A DNA stretch of 64,000 nucleotides from Selaginella moellendorffii (lineage: Eukaryota; Streptophyta; Lycopodiopsida; Selaginellales; Selaginellaceae), in the NCBI RefSeq assembly GCF_000143415.4, contig NW_003314323.1, positions 748,499 to 812,498 of the forward strand, given 5' to 3'. A program made the translations under genes and the position numbers. Shown here in pieces: positions 22,906 to 34,589 of the stretch; the first letter of the stretch is position 1, and each line of letters starts with the position of its first letter. The notes beneath the pieces are model-generated. The model saw only the letters and a list, made by a program, of their open reading frames with translations, was not told where the DNA came from and did no database searches.

Positions 22906-25900
22906 TCATATTGACAAGAGTCTATGTTCTCGAGAAGTGTGAGAAATCATCCTCTCCTCAAAGATTTCTTCCAGGTAGATATGCAATGTTCCTTTGCTGC
23001 CAGCGTCTGGAGCTTGCTCCTGCAAAGCTTGCATTTGTTTGCAGAAATCATCACTGTCGACATCCGATGGAATACGTTTTTGCCACTTCTCGATCATCAT
23101 CTCAAGCTCCTGCCTGTTGTCTTCCAGCTCTTGGAGCTCCTTCTCGTCGTTCAAGGCCGCTGCTTGTAACTCCTCCACCTTGGCCTGACACTGCAAAAAT
23201 TCTTTGTTCCTCGTGAAAGCTGAGGCTGCTGCTGGAACCAATGAGCATTGCTCGCGTTCTTCGTAAGGCACACTTGCAAATCTTGGAACTTCGAATGTTC
23301 TAAAATAGAGGAAAAACTTTAAACTTGTGAGAAACGAAAACTTTGATCTTACCTCCGTGATCCAATAAGAACTTGGCCTTTGTCACACCTTCCCCCGTCG
23401 AGAGATACTGCTTGGCACGACAAGCTCATCTCGTTCCACGCATTTAGCATGTTTTCCTCCGTGTTGTAGACTTGTAGCTTCCGGAAAACATGGTAGAACA
23501 AGCTCTGGCGCAGCTCCAAGTGCTCGGGTCTCAAGTAGAGAAAGTTGACTCCATAGCCCAAGAAACCAGCCGGGATTTCGCCATTGGATAGAACAGGCGG
23601 TGGAATGTTAAGGAGCTTCTGAGGATGTTGAGCATCTACCGCTGCATTCCCATCCTTACGCTTGTATTGCCTGGTGAAGAACAAGATCACAGCTAAGTTT
23701 TGCTCGATGGGTGACAACTTACTTGATTGCGTCGATACGAAATACTGGAAAGTTCTCTGGAATCCAGAGCTTGTTGCTGCGAACAAACGCTGAAAAGGCC
23801 GTGGAGTTGTCCACGTTTGCATCAGAGCTTCTCAGCCATCGTATGCTGAAACGAGCACAAACACACACACAAAACGTAAGAAAAACAAAACACGTGAAGG
23901 AGAAAAAATAATCTAGGAAGGATTACCTGTTGATTTCATCCTTTTCAACCCGAGCAAGGAGAACAATCGGCCCCAAAATGTCATCCAAAGGAAAGCCTAT
24001 CGGTTTCATCTCTTGAGCCGTGTACAGCGCCAATGCCGGAGAATTCTCCTTGTGAACCAAAGTCTTGAGCTCGTTTAAGATGTCGCCCTCCGTCCTTTGA
24101 GTTTCATTTCCTTCGCAGAGCAAAACCTCATCATCGTTGGCAGCTCGTCGATGCTCATAAACACTCAACAAGCTTGCCTGAGCCCGCTTCAGCAAGTCTG
24201 AAGAAAATATTCACTTAAGGCGGACAAGCAAAAGAACTCTTCTACCTGTATTACGACCCAATGACTCTTGGGCCGCATACAACTTATTTGGAAGATTTTT
24301 GAGAGCTTTATGGCATTCTTTCAGGCCACTGCCAATACTTTTGATCATCTGAAAAAGATAACGTAAGGGGCAAATACACAGCTATAAAAAATGATATCAC
24401 GTACCGTTTCGGATTGTTCTACAATGTACTGGTACAAGTGCTTCTCCACTTGTTCGCGAGAATAGTTGCCTCGAAGAACAGCCAAACGAGAAGTAGCACT
24501 CTTGACGTCGTTAAACTCGCCTCCAATAGCACATACCTTGAACGTAAACAACTCTGGCATGATTTCGAGATCACTGAAAGTAGCCTGCCCATTTATTGCG
24601 GTCATGCAGCAGATCGCAGGCTTGGCAGCGCGCTGCAGCGTGAGAGTGCCACGAAGTGAGATCTCTCGACAACCGAAGCACCTGTTGTCATGAATATCCA
24701 CGACGTCCACCACCACCACGTCGGTATTTTCCTGCTCCATGTTAAACTTGAGCCTATACGGCCTTCCATGGACCACGTTAAGCTGCCACTTGATCGGGGT
24801 CACTTCGTCGCTGCCTTCGAGCACAAACTTGAGGACGTATGGTCCTGCTCTCGCCAGTACCACCAGGCCTTGGAAAATATAGACAGATGCTTCGTCGTCT
24901 CTCTCTCCAGACTTGGTCGAGCAGTTCTTCCCGAGCGGATCCCAGACCGAGATGGTGAGCTGCTGCAAGGCCTGTAGGGGGCGACCGTCTTCACATTCCA
25001 CCAGAACCCGCATTTCCGGCACGACTTGCTGCTCGTCATCCCTGTCCGAGAGTGTGAGTTCACGAGGAGTCTCGCCGAGGAGCCGCAGCAGCGTTGGATT
25101 GTTTCCAGGAGTGACTTCCAACGGGACCGAGACTTGCTTTGAAGATGCTCTGATCACCAAGTTGTAGACGCCCAGCGGCATGTCCAGAAGCTTTGAAATG
25201 CAGCAAAACCATCCGTCGCGTATGCCACTTTCTCAAGTCTTTCACAAGTGTCTGGAACGATGATCTCTAGAGAAACTTCTTTGGCTTTGTAGCCGCTGTT
25301 ACAAACGTTGTCCTTGTGATCCACCAGACAAACTTGTAGCTCCGGAAAAAAGCTACGCCTGCAAACCGAGAACCGGCGGCCCGCATCAGCTGTCATGAGA
25401 GCTTTGAGCAGCTCGTTACGCTTTCCACAGAATGGGACCAATCTGTGAACGTCTCCACAGCCAAGATACACTCTCCAGTTCAAAGTTTGCATAGCGTTCT
25501 TCAACGTGACGACGTAGAAGCCTTCTTTTCCGTCGAGGACAACCCTGAGGCTGTACTTCATGTCTTCTGTACTTGAAATTCTTCTGCTGAGCAGCACATT
25601 CTCATCGGTGAGGTAGTCTTCCTCGGGAAACACCTCCACTTCCATCTGCAAAAGTGAAAAATAAGTATTTTTGCATGGATAAGTTCTTGGGTGAGAAAAC
25701 AAGGAGCCAACAAAACGACCTGTTCGACGATTTCATTGCTCAGAAATCCAGGAAGGTTGAGCTCGTCGCGGGCTTCAAACTTGAAAGCTATTTCTTCCCC
25801 ACAGCCTCCGGCAATTACTTGTTCTTCATAAACAGGTTTACAAGCAGCCGCCAGTTCAACTTGAATCTGGAAAGATCCAAAGGTGTTCATAATTATGAAT

Positions 25901-27883
25901 GAAACATGCTTGCCGTAGTACCTCGAAAGCTAAGCTCATAAGTTGATAGTCCGAGTGCCATGCTCGTCCTTCCCACAATCCAGGAGTCTTGGCATAGTGA
26001 GTCCCCTTAGCTGACACTGTCCCTTGTTGAGGACATAGCAAATGTCTTTGTCCCAGCTCATTGAGATTGTGCCTCCTATTGCTGTGTCGACGTTACCATC
26101 TTCGTCCACAACATGAATGTTGAGTCCGGTAACTTCCCGTCCAATGTAAGATCTTTTTTGTTGCTGAAATCAAATACAGTTTCGCTTCTCGGATGAAAAA
26201 TGGATAGGCATATTGTGCTCACCTCAGATGCAAATTTCAAGGTTCGACTAGCGCCCTTGAAAACTATTTCGAACATTACGATGTCGTCCTCCGAAGAAAG
26301 AACGATGGAACCTGAAAACCCATAATGAAGCAGCATTTTAGCTTTGCATCAAAACAAGCACCTGTCATGTTGTATTCCTTTGCGACTCTGAGTTCGCTCA
26401 AGCGAACAATGCCGGCTCCATCAGTTTCGACTTCTTGCTGTGAGAGGTGTACGCCAGATAGCATCCGAGTTCCCTGCCTAACGGAGTTTCCCCATTCGTC
26501 GAATCCCTGCAGCTTTAGAATCTACATTAATATGGTGCAATGACAAGAACAGTGCCTACCTTGAACACCATGCACGGGAAGTAACAGTCTGGATCCAGTG
26601 GTTGCTTGACGCAAAACATCGATCCAGAAGGAGGGAGCTCGAGAGAGCTATTCACAAGCTCCAGTCGTGCAAGCTTGCCAGGATAAACTGCGGAAGAAAA
26701 ACAAATCATCATTGAGGTAGAAACAACCGAAGCTATCAAGATGACAGCTGATAACCTTGACATCTCCAGTGTCCAAGCTTCTGGTTTCCAACGTAGAAGC
26801 ATAGACGAGCGTCGTGAGCCGGCAGTATGCAGCCCCGAACTATGAAGTTCTGTGGAGCAGACATTATAAGCAAATCCAAAAAGAGGTTTGAGACTTACTC
26901 CGACATTCATTTTGTCCTTTTGGGGAAAGCTCATGCTCTCACGTCCAAGCGAAACTGTACTAAGCCTCGTGCTCTCCAATGCCTCGAGAACCATGCACAC
27001 ATTCGAACAAGGCTGTGAGAATGGCACCAGATTGTCGTAGGTGTCAAATCCCTGAACAGTAAAGTTCTGCGTTACTAGCTCCTCCAAGCTGTAGAATTTA
27101 GAACATAGATAGTAGTTAATAGCAATAAAAGATAAGCTTACGTACGTAATCCCGGTGCATGCCTCGGTATCAATATGCCATCTGGAAACGGACCCCAAGG
27201 ATTTGATATTCACCTCCCAAACTGCTGGCTTAAGGTCCGGATGCCCATCAATCGAGAACTCCACCTTGTACTTCCCAGCCTTGCAAAGATCTGGAAAGAT
27301 TGTGCCCGAAGCGAATGCATAGATCCCCTTGATATCGTTTATGGCTTCAACCTCCGCGTAGTAGCACCATTGCATCTTCGTCTCCTCACGATCTTTCGAC
27401 GAGAAATGCACTTCGGCCTTCATCCGGGGGGGGGGGGGGGGTCTGCAACAGTCACCGATTGCTTGCAACTCGTTCCAGCGCCTTGCTGCGTACGCACCAC
27501 GACCAGAAACGAGTCGATTTGGAGCACGTATCCCGCTTCGAACGTGAGGTTACTCCGATGCAGATGTTTCCCCCCAAACACTAGCCTGTCGTCGTTGTTG
27601 AGAAGCTCTATGAATGCCGGCAGCTTTCCCTTCAGCCGATTCTCCTGTGTATGCCACTCACTTGGAGTCATGCAGTGGCACTTCTCCGAATTCAGAACGC
27701 TACAAGGGAACCACCTGCACCTGTTGAGCTTGAAGCTGCAAATCTGTGCCGTCTCAATCTTGCTCTCTTCTTCCATAGTCAGCAGTTCCACGGGCCTGCA
27801 AACCATCTTCACTTCCCCGTATTGTTCGTCGAGTCCATCGCAGAAGACCCACTCGATGACACCGTAGAAATTGAAAGTTAGTC
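22906..27883 (-). CDS. SMC-hinge protein, DMS3/GMI1/SMCHD1-like, N-terminally truncated
   Basis: A long multi-exon minus-strand gene. The C-terminal part is clear: exons 24348-24246, 24197-23927, 23845-23723, 23670-23353 and 23299-22906 join in frame. They give an SMC flexible-hinge domain (GFPLDDILGPIVLLARVEKDEINR, PAGFLGYGVNFLYL, QSLFYHVFRKLQVYNTEENM, VSLDGGRCDKGQ), then a coiled coil (KVEELQAAALNDEKELQELE). Upstream exons encode repeated beta-sandwich-like segments, as in GMI1 and SMCHD1. In those proteins a GHKL ATPase precedes them; none is found here. Relatives act in RNA-directed DNA methylation (DMS3), DNA repair (GMI1) or chromosome silencing (SMCHD1). Sequence 5' of 27883 is gypsy-like. 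A frame change at about 25200 and a 16-G run at 27426-27441 disturb the reading, so this may be a pseudogene. Confidence 0.75.
27426..27441. repeat. 16-base G homopolymer inside the SMC-hinge gene
   Basis: On the coding (minus) strand this is a C16 run at the border of two reading frames. It lies just after a possible 66-bp intron (donor at the GTGCGTACGC site near 27500, acceptor GTTGCAG near 27445). Run length decides the frame, so an assembly or polymerase-slippage error is plausible. Confidence 0.7.
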
Positions 27884-27899
27884 CTATCATTGAAATGGT

Positions 27900-29417
27900 T
27901 CTAGTGGTGTTATTGGATGAAGCTCTTGAGTTTGTTTCTTTGGTGTGTACTTGGTTCATTGACAAATGTTGCATTCTTGACAAAAGTTTGCTGAGTCGTG
28001 CCAAAGTGTTGATCACCAAAGTTTTGGTGTAAAACAGATGTAGAGTAGGATTTACTTTCTTTTGATGAGGTTTGTTAAGCTCAAAAGATTAAACTATGTA
28101 TTCGAAGGCTTCACGATGGGTTTAAGAATTTTATATCATTTGTTGATGACTTGCTTTTTTGGCATTTACATTTTTAATATCACCTTGAGGACAGTCTTCT
28201 TTATTTTCTGAGAATAGATCTTGATGATCATTTATAATTGGTGGTGCCTTCAATCTTTATTCCATACTTTCTTTATACTTACAATAATTCTCCTATTCTA
28301 GGTGGGTATATGGGACATTGTTGTGTGACCTTGAAGTTGCATAGATTTTTTTATTAGTCAGAGATGCAACGTGGGGTTATCTGGTATGTGTGTAGCTGCA
28401 TTTGGTGCCAAGCTCATAATACTTCTCTTTGTACTACAGAAGGACAATTTGAGTCAATTATAGTTTCTTGTTTGTTTGAGTTGGTGGCATTTGATTTGAT
28501 GGGACCTTTTCCATGATTGACTGCTAGCAATGAGTATATCATTATTGTTTATGACTACTTAACTCACTAAGTGGAAGTCGGTGCTTTTGCTAGTGTGTCA
28601 GCAATTATTGTTGAATACTTCTTCCTCAATTGAGTGGTGTTTTAACATTTATGTCTGTAGTAGATTCTTTTGGATAATGATCCCACATTTATGATTAAGG
28701 CATTTCACATTTTGACGTATCAGTTGGGGATGTGCTACACTTTCATGAGTGCTTATCATTCACATTCAAACTATTTAGTGGAATAGCTCTTTCGGACATT
28801 CAAATGGATGATTGTGAAATACGTGAACTTTCAGCATTTGGATTGGGAAGGTTATTTGTTGTCTCTTTGGTATACATATATCACAGAAGTGTAGAGTTCT
28901 ATTAGTGCTTCACTATATAAACTTCTATATAGTCATGATCCAATACTGCCAAAGGGGTTAGGTTTATCTTTGTGATTGCTGCAGACTGCTGATGCTAAAT
29001 CATGAGATCAGTATTTGATGAGCATTCTTCCATTTGTCCGAGTAGAGTTTGTTGAACATCTGGGTTGCATATAAATGGGACAATAACAACACTATAACTC
29101 CCATTATTATTCATCTGCAAAGTACAAAGTGGATGATTTAGTGTAAGCCTATTTTCCCCATCTTATAGTAGATGCTCCTTGCTCAGTGGAAAAGTCCATA
29201 TCAAGTGTTCTGGCAAATTTGACTGCAAGTTTATGAGGTTCAGTATAACATCCAGTAGGCCAATCCTCTAGAAATTGTGCATATACACTTTGTACAAAGG
29301 GATTAAGAACAATTGGCACCACCTACAAATTCATCGATGCCTCTTCTTGATGTTTTTCTAGATCCCAACCCATCTATGAAAGAACTCTGACAATCTTCTA
29401 AGGGATCTGAGGTTATG
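27900..29417 (+). mobile_element. Degenerate Ty3/gypsy integrase region
   Basis: Plus-strand reading across several stops and frame changes gives integrase core wording: VAFDLMGPFP, then SNEYIIIVYDYLTKWVEV, DNDPTFMIKAFHILTYQLGM, and SAYHSHSNYLVE..FRTFKWMIVKYV. These are the regions around the first Asp, second Asp and Glu of a gypsy integrase. Reverse transcriptase and gag were not found. The element truncates the SMC-hinge gene on its left and carries an LTR-like end on its right. 27900-28390 shows no clear domain. Confidence 0.65.
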
Positions 29418-29563
29418 ATATTGTATACTAATATTAGCATAATGGAATTTTGGTAGGTATTGGATTGGTTTTAATCCAAATTACTCACTCCTGTATATAA
29501 GCTAGGGGGATAATTGATATGCACATTTCCTGTATTCTTATTCCATGCATTCACAATATTATA
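29418..29563 (+). repeat. LTR-like sequence (3' end of the gypsy relic)
   Basis: About 145 bp ('taatattagcataatgg', 'attttggtaggtattggatt', 'tgtatataag', 'aattgatatgcacattt', 'ccatgcattca') matches the reverse complement of 53090-53240. It contains a TATA-like 'tatataag'. The same LTR family therefore borders two truncated family X copies. Confidence 0.65.
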
Positions 29564-29606
29564 ATTTTATTTTAATAATATTTAAAAATATAATAAGAAA
29601 ATATGA

Positions 29607-31735
29607 TTGCTGAGAGTGGCTGCAGGGGCATTCCAGCTCTTTGGGCTGGTGGTTCTACAATATGGATGAGTTGAGTGTGTCAAGTGGAAGATCTGGACTC
29701 TGGGTTCCAGTCCTGGAGGTTTTCTTGCACCTCTTCATCACTGCTGACTATTTCACGCGGCAGTGAGGTTGCTCCAACCAGCAAAGTTACAGTGGCCCAA
29801 CAGTATTGTCTTTTGTGCTCCTTTGCTACTACATTACACACAAGCTTGAAGTGGTGAGTTATCAAGATTTCTTGTGGCAAAGCGGTAAAAGAGCATTTAT
29901 TTCTTGGTTGCAGCTCATTCGGATGCCAGCCACTGAAGTGATGTATTTGGCAGAAGGAATTACATGTATGGCTTGTCTCTTTTCCTTTTCATTCCTAACC
30001 AGCCGTCTGTGCAGATCTTGTGTCACTCATGTCTAGAGTTCCCTGTACTTTCTCAGCGTGAACTTGTCTTCTGGATGCCCTTCTCCTGTTTGATGTGAGC
30101 AAGCAACTCTGCGTGCTCTTCTTCGCGTGGCTGCACCTCCAGGTCCAAGCAAACAAGCAGCCGCACGAATGGCTTGACGCTTTCATACCTCAAGCCAAAG
30201 CTGGCAGCAGGGGGTACCTGGGCAAACTCTTGCTCTGCTTCCTAGACACCGTGCATGCATACAGGTTTCAGGAATTCTTTCTGCCAACCAGGGAGAACAT
30301 CGACAACGTCTATAACGTTTGGTTCAAGGAACTCCTGGTGGTAGATGGCAATGGATCGATCTCACCCCCGGCATCTGCCAGGTGGTGGAGGTAAAATCCT
30401 TAGCTCAGAGACAGGCTTCTTATTTGTTTTTTTTTTTTTTTTGTTTTTTGGCAGGAGGTGGTGGCAGCAGTGACTCACACATTCGAGTGGGACCAAAGCC
30501 TTGTTGTACCTCTGGAGTGCTGGGTTCGAAGGAGCTCGCTCGTTTACCAGTACAGGCCTCGCGAGGTTTCATACTATATGGACTTTAAGGATGCAAGCTT
30601 GCAAATTGGCCGTCTGATCTACACTTGGACACTGACGAAAAAGGGGCAGCGCGACCAAGCTCCAGACGCTGTGCTCGACGGGCAAGTCGATCGTGGAGAA
30701 CGCACAGTCGGTGACAGCGGGAAGCAGCGACGAGCGCCAGCTCTACCGTGCCGCCCCTGCCGTTTTCGGCAAGGATTTTAGCGGCCATTTCGTGCAGCTG
30801 TGCAGGAACGCGCAGTGGGAGCCGGATGGGGTCCCTTGCTTGCAATCCGAGCTGGGAGAAATAAGGGGCTGGCATGGAGAGGGCTGATTTTAGTCTTCAA
30901 CTTCCAGCAGCATTACTTTGACGACGGCCATAAACAAATGGACGTTCGGTGGCATGGTCGTCTACATTGTTCACGTATGCACACTCTTTTCGTTGGAATG
31001 TGTTTCTGATTGTTTCCTTTTATCTTGTGTGTTGTTTTGCGCAGCTGATATTTGAGGATCACTTGGCCCTAGACATTGATCGCAAAGCGTCACAAGAATG
31101 TGAGTGACATGAATTATCTATCTTTACTTGGTGGAAGTATTTACTAAAGCTGTTTCTGTAGGCACGGTGGCTCTAAATAGTCACCCAAACCTTGATACAA
31201 TCTGGAGCAAGAGAGGCATTTTTATTGCATCAGATGCGACTAAGAAGAGGTGTCTAACTCTTGAGAAGTTGATAAACTCTCCCAAAATACAGGGGGCTCT
31301 GGGAGCTGGCGCTGATGAAATAGGCAATGCTATGGTCAAGGCGATTGTAGTTGGTGGTATCGGGAACACAAAGAGTTATGGTTTAAAATGGCGAAAAGGC
31401 TCATAGCATATGCAATTTCCAAAGGAATAATTTAAGAATATATTCTTCTTGGGTGCATGGATCTGAATGCACTTACTAGACAACTATTGGACTTGAGTTG
31501 CAACGAGAGTGCCACCACCTGGCTTCCAAAATCACCTGGTCCAGTCATTGGGCAGCATGCCAAGAGAGGCCTTTAAAATACAGCCAAGGGTTAGGGTTTT
31601 AGCAGGGACAACCCAATGCTGGAGATATGGCGCGATCTATGCCGGGAATGCTTTTCTTTGCTTCCTGGATCAGGGCGTGGAAGCGAATGTGATTGAGAGT
31701 AAAATGGGCGACGTCATCCGGGCATAGCAGAAAAA
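29607..31735 (+). pseudogene. Family X copy B, 5'-truncated and disabled
   Basis: Direct repeat of 15470-17690. The start codon and first ~35 codons are gone. Exon 1 has a stop where copy A has CGA (FTRQ then TGA near 29762), small deletions, and a 5-base deletion near 30655. It keeps the 3' exons, including the eight bases missing from copy A. Its 3' flank runs directly into the right arm of the inverted duplication near 31740. Confidence 0.75.
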
Positions 31736-32122
31736 GAAAAGTCCGAACTTATGGATGTCGCCAGCATTCCTATTTAAGTTCATATAACGTTCGCTAGCTT
31801 ACTTTCACATTGAATTTGAGCCCAGATGATGAGATTTCTTAGGAGATTTTCTTGGCTTTCCGAGGAAGAAACTTTCTAGCATCGACAAAAACAGAGAAAT
31901 GCCAGCTGAGGCAAATGCCGTAAAACACTACGACTCGATGTAAAAACATCCACTACTCGCTCGATCAAAATCCCTGATCCTGGGTCCTTGACTGTCCCAG
32001 TGAAGACAGAACCAAGCTCTACCTCCCAGTGGGAACGACAGAGCTACGAGAATGCCTGTGCGTTTATCTATGAGCAAATGCCACTCTTCTATACTCTTTG
32101 AATTTTCCATTAACAAGTAGCC

Positions 32123-34165
32123 ATGAAAACTAGGGCTTTTGTGGCGCTCCCAGAGCAGGGAGTTCTTCTCTACTACAAGTTCGTCACGCTGCCGGATCCC
32201 GAAGCGACCAGGGACTGGTTCGAGCGATCGTGTTCTTCGCTGGCGCTGCTGGGGAGGATACGGATTGCGCCCGGGGCGTCAATGTCACGGTATGTGAGTG
32301 GCATTCTCTGGAAATTCTTTGTGTTCTCACGGATTCTTGCTAGGTCGGAGGCAGCATGGAATCGCTGAGGGAGCACATCGATGCTGTTGCGAGGCAGGAG
32401 CTGTTCCAGGGATGCGATTTCAAGCTCGCTGCGTGCTCCCGGCCTATGGATCGCGATGCCGCTGCGAGCTGTGGTTTTGATTCCTTGTCCGTTCGTCTGG
32501 TTGAGGTAATTCTTTTCTCGCAAGTTCTTGCTCGAGCAAAGCTTTTTTCGTTTTTTCGGCTTTTTAGGAAATCGCGTGACGCTTGGTGTATTCCCTTCTC
32601 CATCGCTTGCAAATGCTGGGAAGCATCTATCGCCAGAGCAGTTCCATGGAATGCTCGACCAAGCAGGTTTTGGTTGTTTTCTTTCCAACTTACAAGATTT
32701 TCATTCGTGCAGGGAGCTTGAAACAAAGCAACGCTGCCCCCCAAGATACGCCAGTACAGTGACTTGCCTGCTTGGATAGACGAGCGCGCGGAGCAATTGC
32801 GCAACAAATCAGTACTGATGTATTTCTTTCTAAGTCGTTTCTTTCATTCATTGTGTTATATGCTTTTGCATTTGTTGCAGGTATTTCACTGGAGGTGTCC
32901 GGTGCGAGATGGCTTCTGCTTACATTCGTAGCAAAGGAGAGGAATTCGAGAACGTCTACCAGGTTGTTTGGTTTTCTCCTGTTTGTACGGTGGATTCTAA
33001 CCTCGTGCTACGCAGCTTTCTGGTGGCATTCAGCGGTATCTGGAGGCATTTCCTGAAGGAGGATACTTCCATGGGAAGAACTTTGTTTTCGATCATAGGT
33101 AGTGCATGCATCACTCTTACTCGGAAGCTGATAAGCTTTGGCTGGCAGGATATCAGTTCCATCGCTACAAGATAAAACTGTTGGCTGCTGCTATAGTTGC
33201 AAATCTCCCTACGATGACTATACTCCACGGCTCCGTTGCTCCATGTGTCGTATGCTGGTACTTCTATGCGAAAGTTGCAAGGTAATTCGTATATGATCTT
33301 TGTCTTCTCTTTACCTTGCATTGTGCTTTCAGGCGTCAGTGCCTTATCTCTGCGAGCTGTGCGCTGCTAATCAGCATTCTAGTGAACCAGTAGAATCAGG
33401 ACGTGATAAATGTGAGTGCTTGTCAAATTTTGATAGCAGACATATGACCCACCGTGAACAGGCTCGAAGTTAAGGATACTGTGCTTGCACGGCTTTCGTC
33501 AAAACGCATCAAACTTGAAGGGCAGGCTCGCATCGCTGTCGAAGAAACTCAGACGTACAGCCGAGTTCGTCTTCATAGATGCTCCTCACGAGCTTCCGCT
33601 GCTCTATCAACTTCTCGAGGACGAAACGAGGCAAGAACCTACAGCCCAGCCGCACAAGAAATTCGCGTGGTTAACCGATCCGGATGGTCCGAAGGCTAGC
33701 ACACAAACGTGGACTCCAGTACAGAAGTCTTTCAATCCCATGCAGTACCAAAAGCAAACGTCGGGTTGGAGCGAGAGCTGGGAGTACCTGGGACAAGTAT
33801 TGGCTGATCGCGGGCCATTCGATGGCGTTCTCGGGTTCTGGCAGGGAGCGGCCGTGGCTGCCATACTTTCTTCACTCAAGGATGCTGGACTGATCGACAT
33901 CAAGTTCGTCGTGCTGTGCTCGGGGTTCGTTTCGCCGGTGCTAGAGCAACAGGTGTTGGGAGGATTGATCGACTGCCCTTCGCTGCACATTTTCAGTGGG
34001 AAAACTGGCTATGACCGGCAAATCTCTTGCACGGAAAGCGAGAGATTGGCTGGGAAGTTCAGGCCTGACTCTCGAATGGTAGTTCGTCATGACTCGGGGC
34101 ATATAGTTCCCACTCGACCGGACTACCTCGAACAGTACTCCGAGTTTTTCAAGCAGTTTCTATGA
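32123..34165 (+). pseudogene. STR6-like rhodanese/FSH fusion, right copy, disabled at both active sites
   Basis: Exon order matches the left copy. Lesions seen by direct comparison: one G missing from the GGGGG run in exon 1 (near 32272); two extra bases at the start of exon 3 (near 32573); a net 74-base deletion in exon 4 (near 32735) that removes VVLDARNIYETRIG and shifts the frame. The rhodanese catalytic Cys is changed to Phe (TGC to TTC, YFTGGVRCE, about 32884), and the hydrolase nucleophile Ser to Trp (TCG to TGG, GFWQGAA, about 33837). The FSH part remains an uninterrupted frame from 33485 to 34165 with its Asp and His intact. It might still be translated as a separate, catalytically dead hydrolase-like protein. 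Confidence 0.85.
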
Positions 34166-34187
34166 CTTGTCTTTAAAGTTCGGACGA

Positions 34188-34337
34188 GGATTGTGACGAA
34201 CGCCTGCCCGCGCCCCGCAAGTTGGTCGAGCTAGAGATTTTTGGAGCGATCGTATGGATTGCGTACGGCCAGCCCTGTCTCTCCAATCGTGCCTGAAGCA
34301 GGCGAAGATGATCGCACAGATGATGCTAACAAATCTA
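34188..34337. repeat. Counterpart of the microinversion in the right arm
   Basis: Same-strand match to 11615-11768 despite the inverted context. It is flanked by 'ttaaagttcgga' on the left and 'catcgatccataaattt' on the right. The rest of 34166-34590 is AT-rich with no gene. Confidence 0.7.
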
Positions 34338-34589
34338 CATCGATCCATAAATTTCAGTGTGTCTTATAGTTGGCATCTTAATGTTTGACACAGTAAATAC
34401 TGGTAAATATGAATTAATAATTGCTTAAAAGATTTTAAAATTTGTGAGGTCCAAGCACGAAAAGGCCTTGGAATTGGAACTGAGTCCCTCTAGCACTAGC
34501 TTTGTATTAATCCATTTTATGGCAAAATATGCCTCTCCACAAGACTATTCAATCCAATGTCTGAGATTTAAGACTAAATTGTTTGAGGG

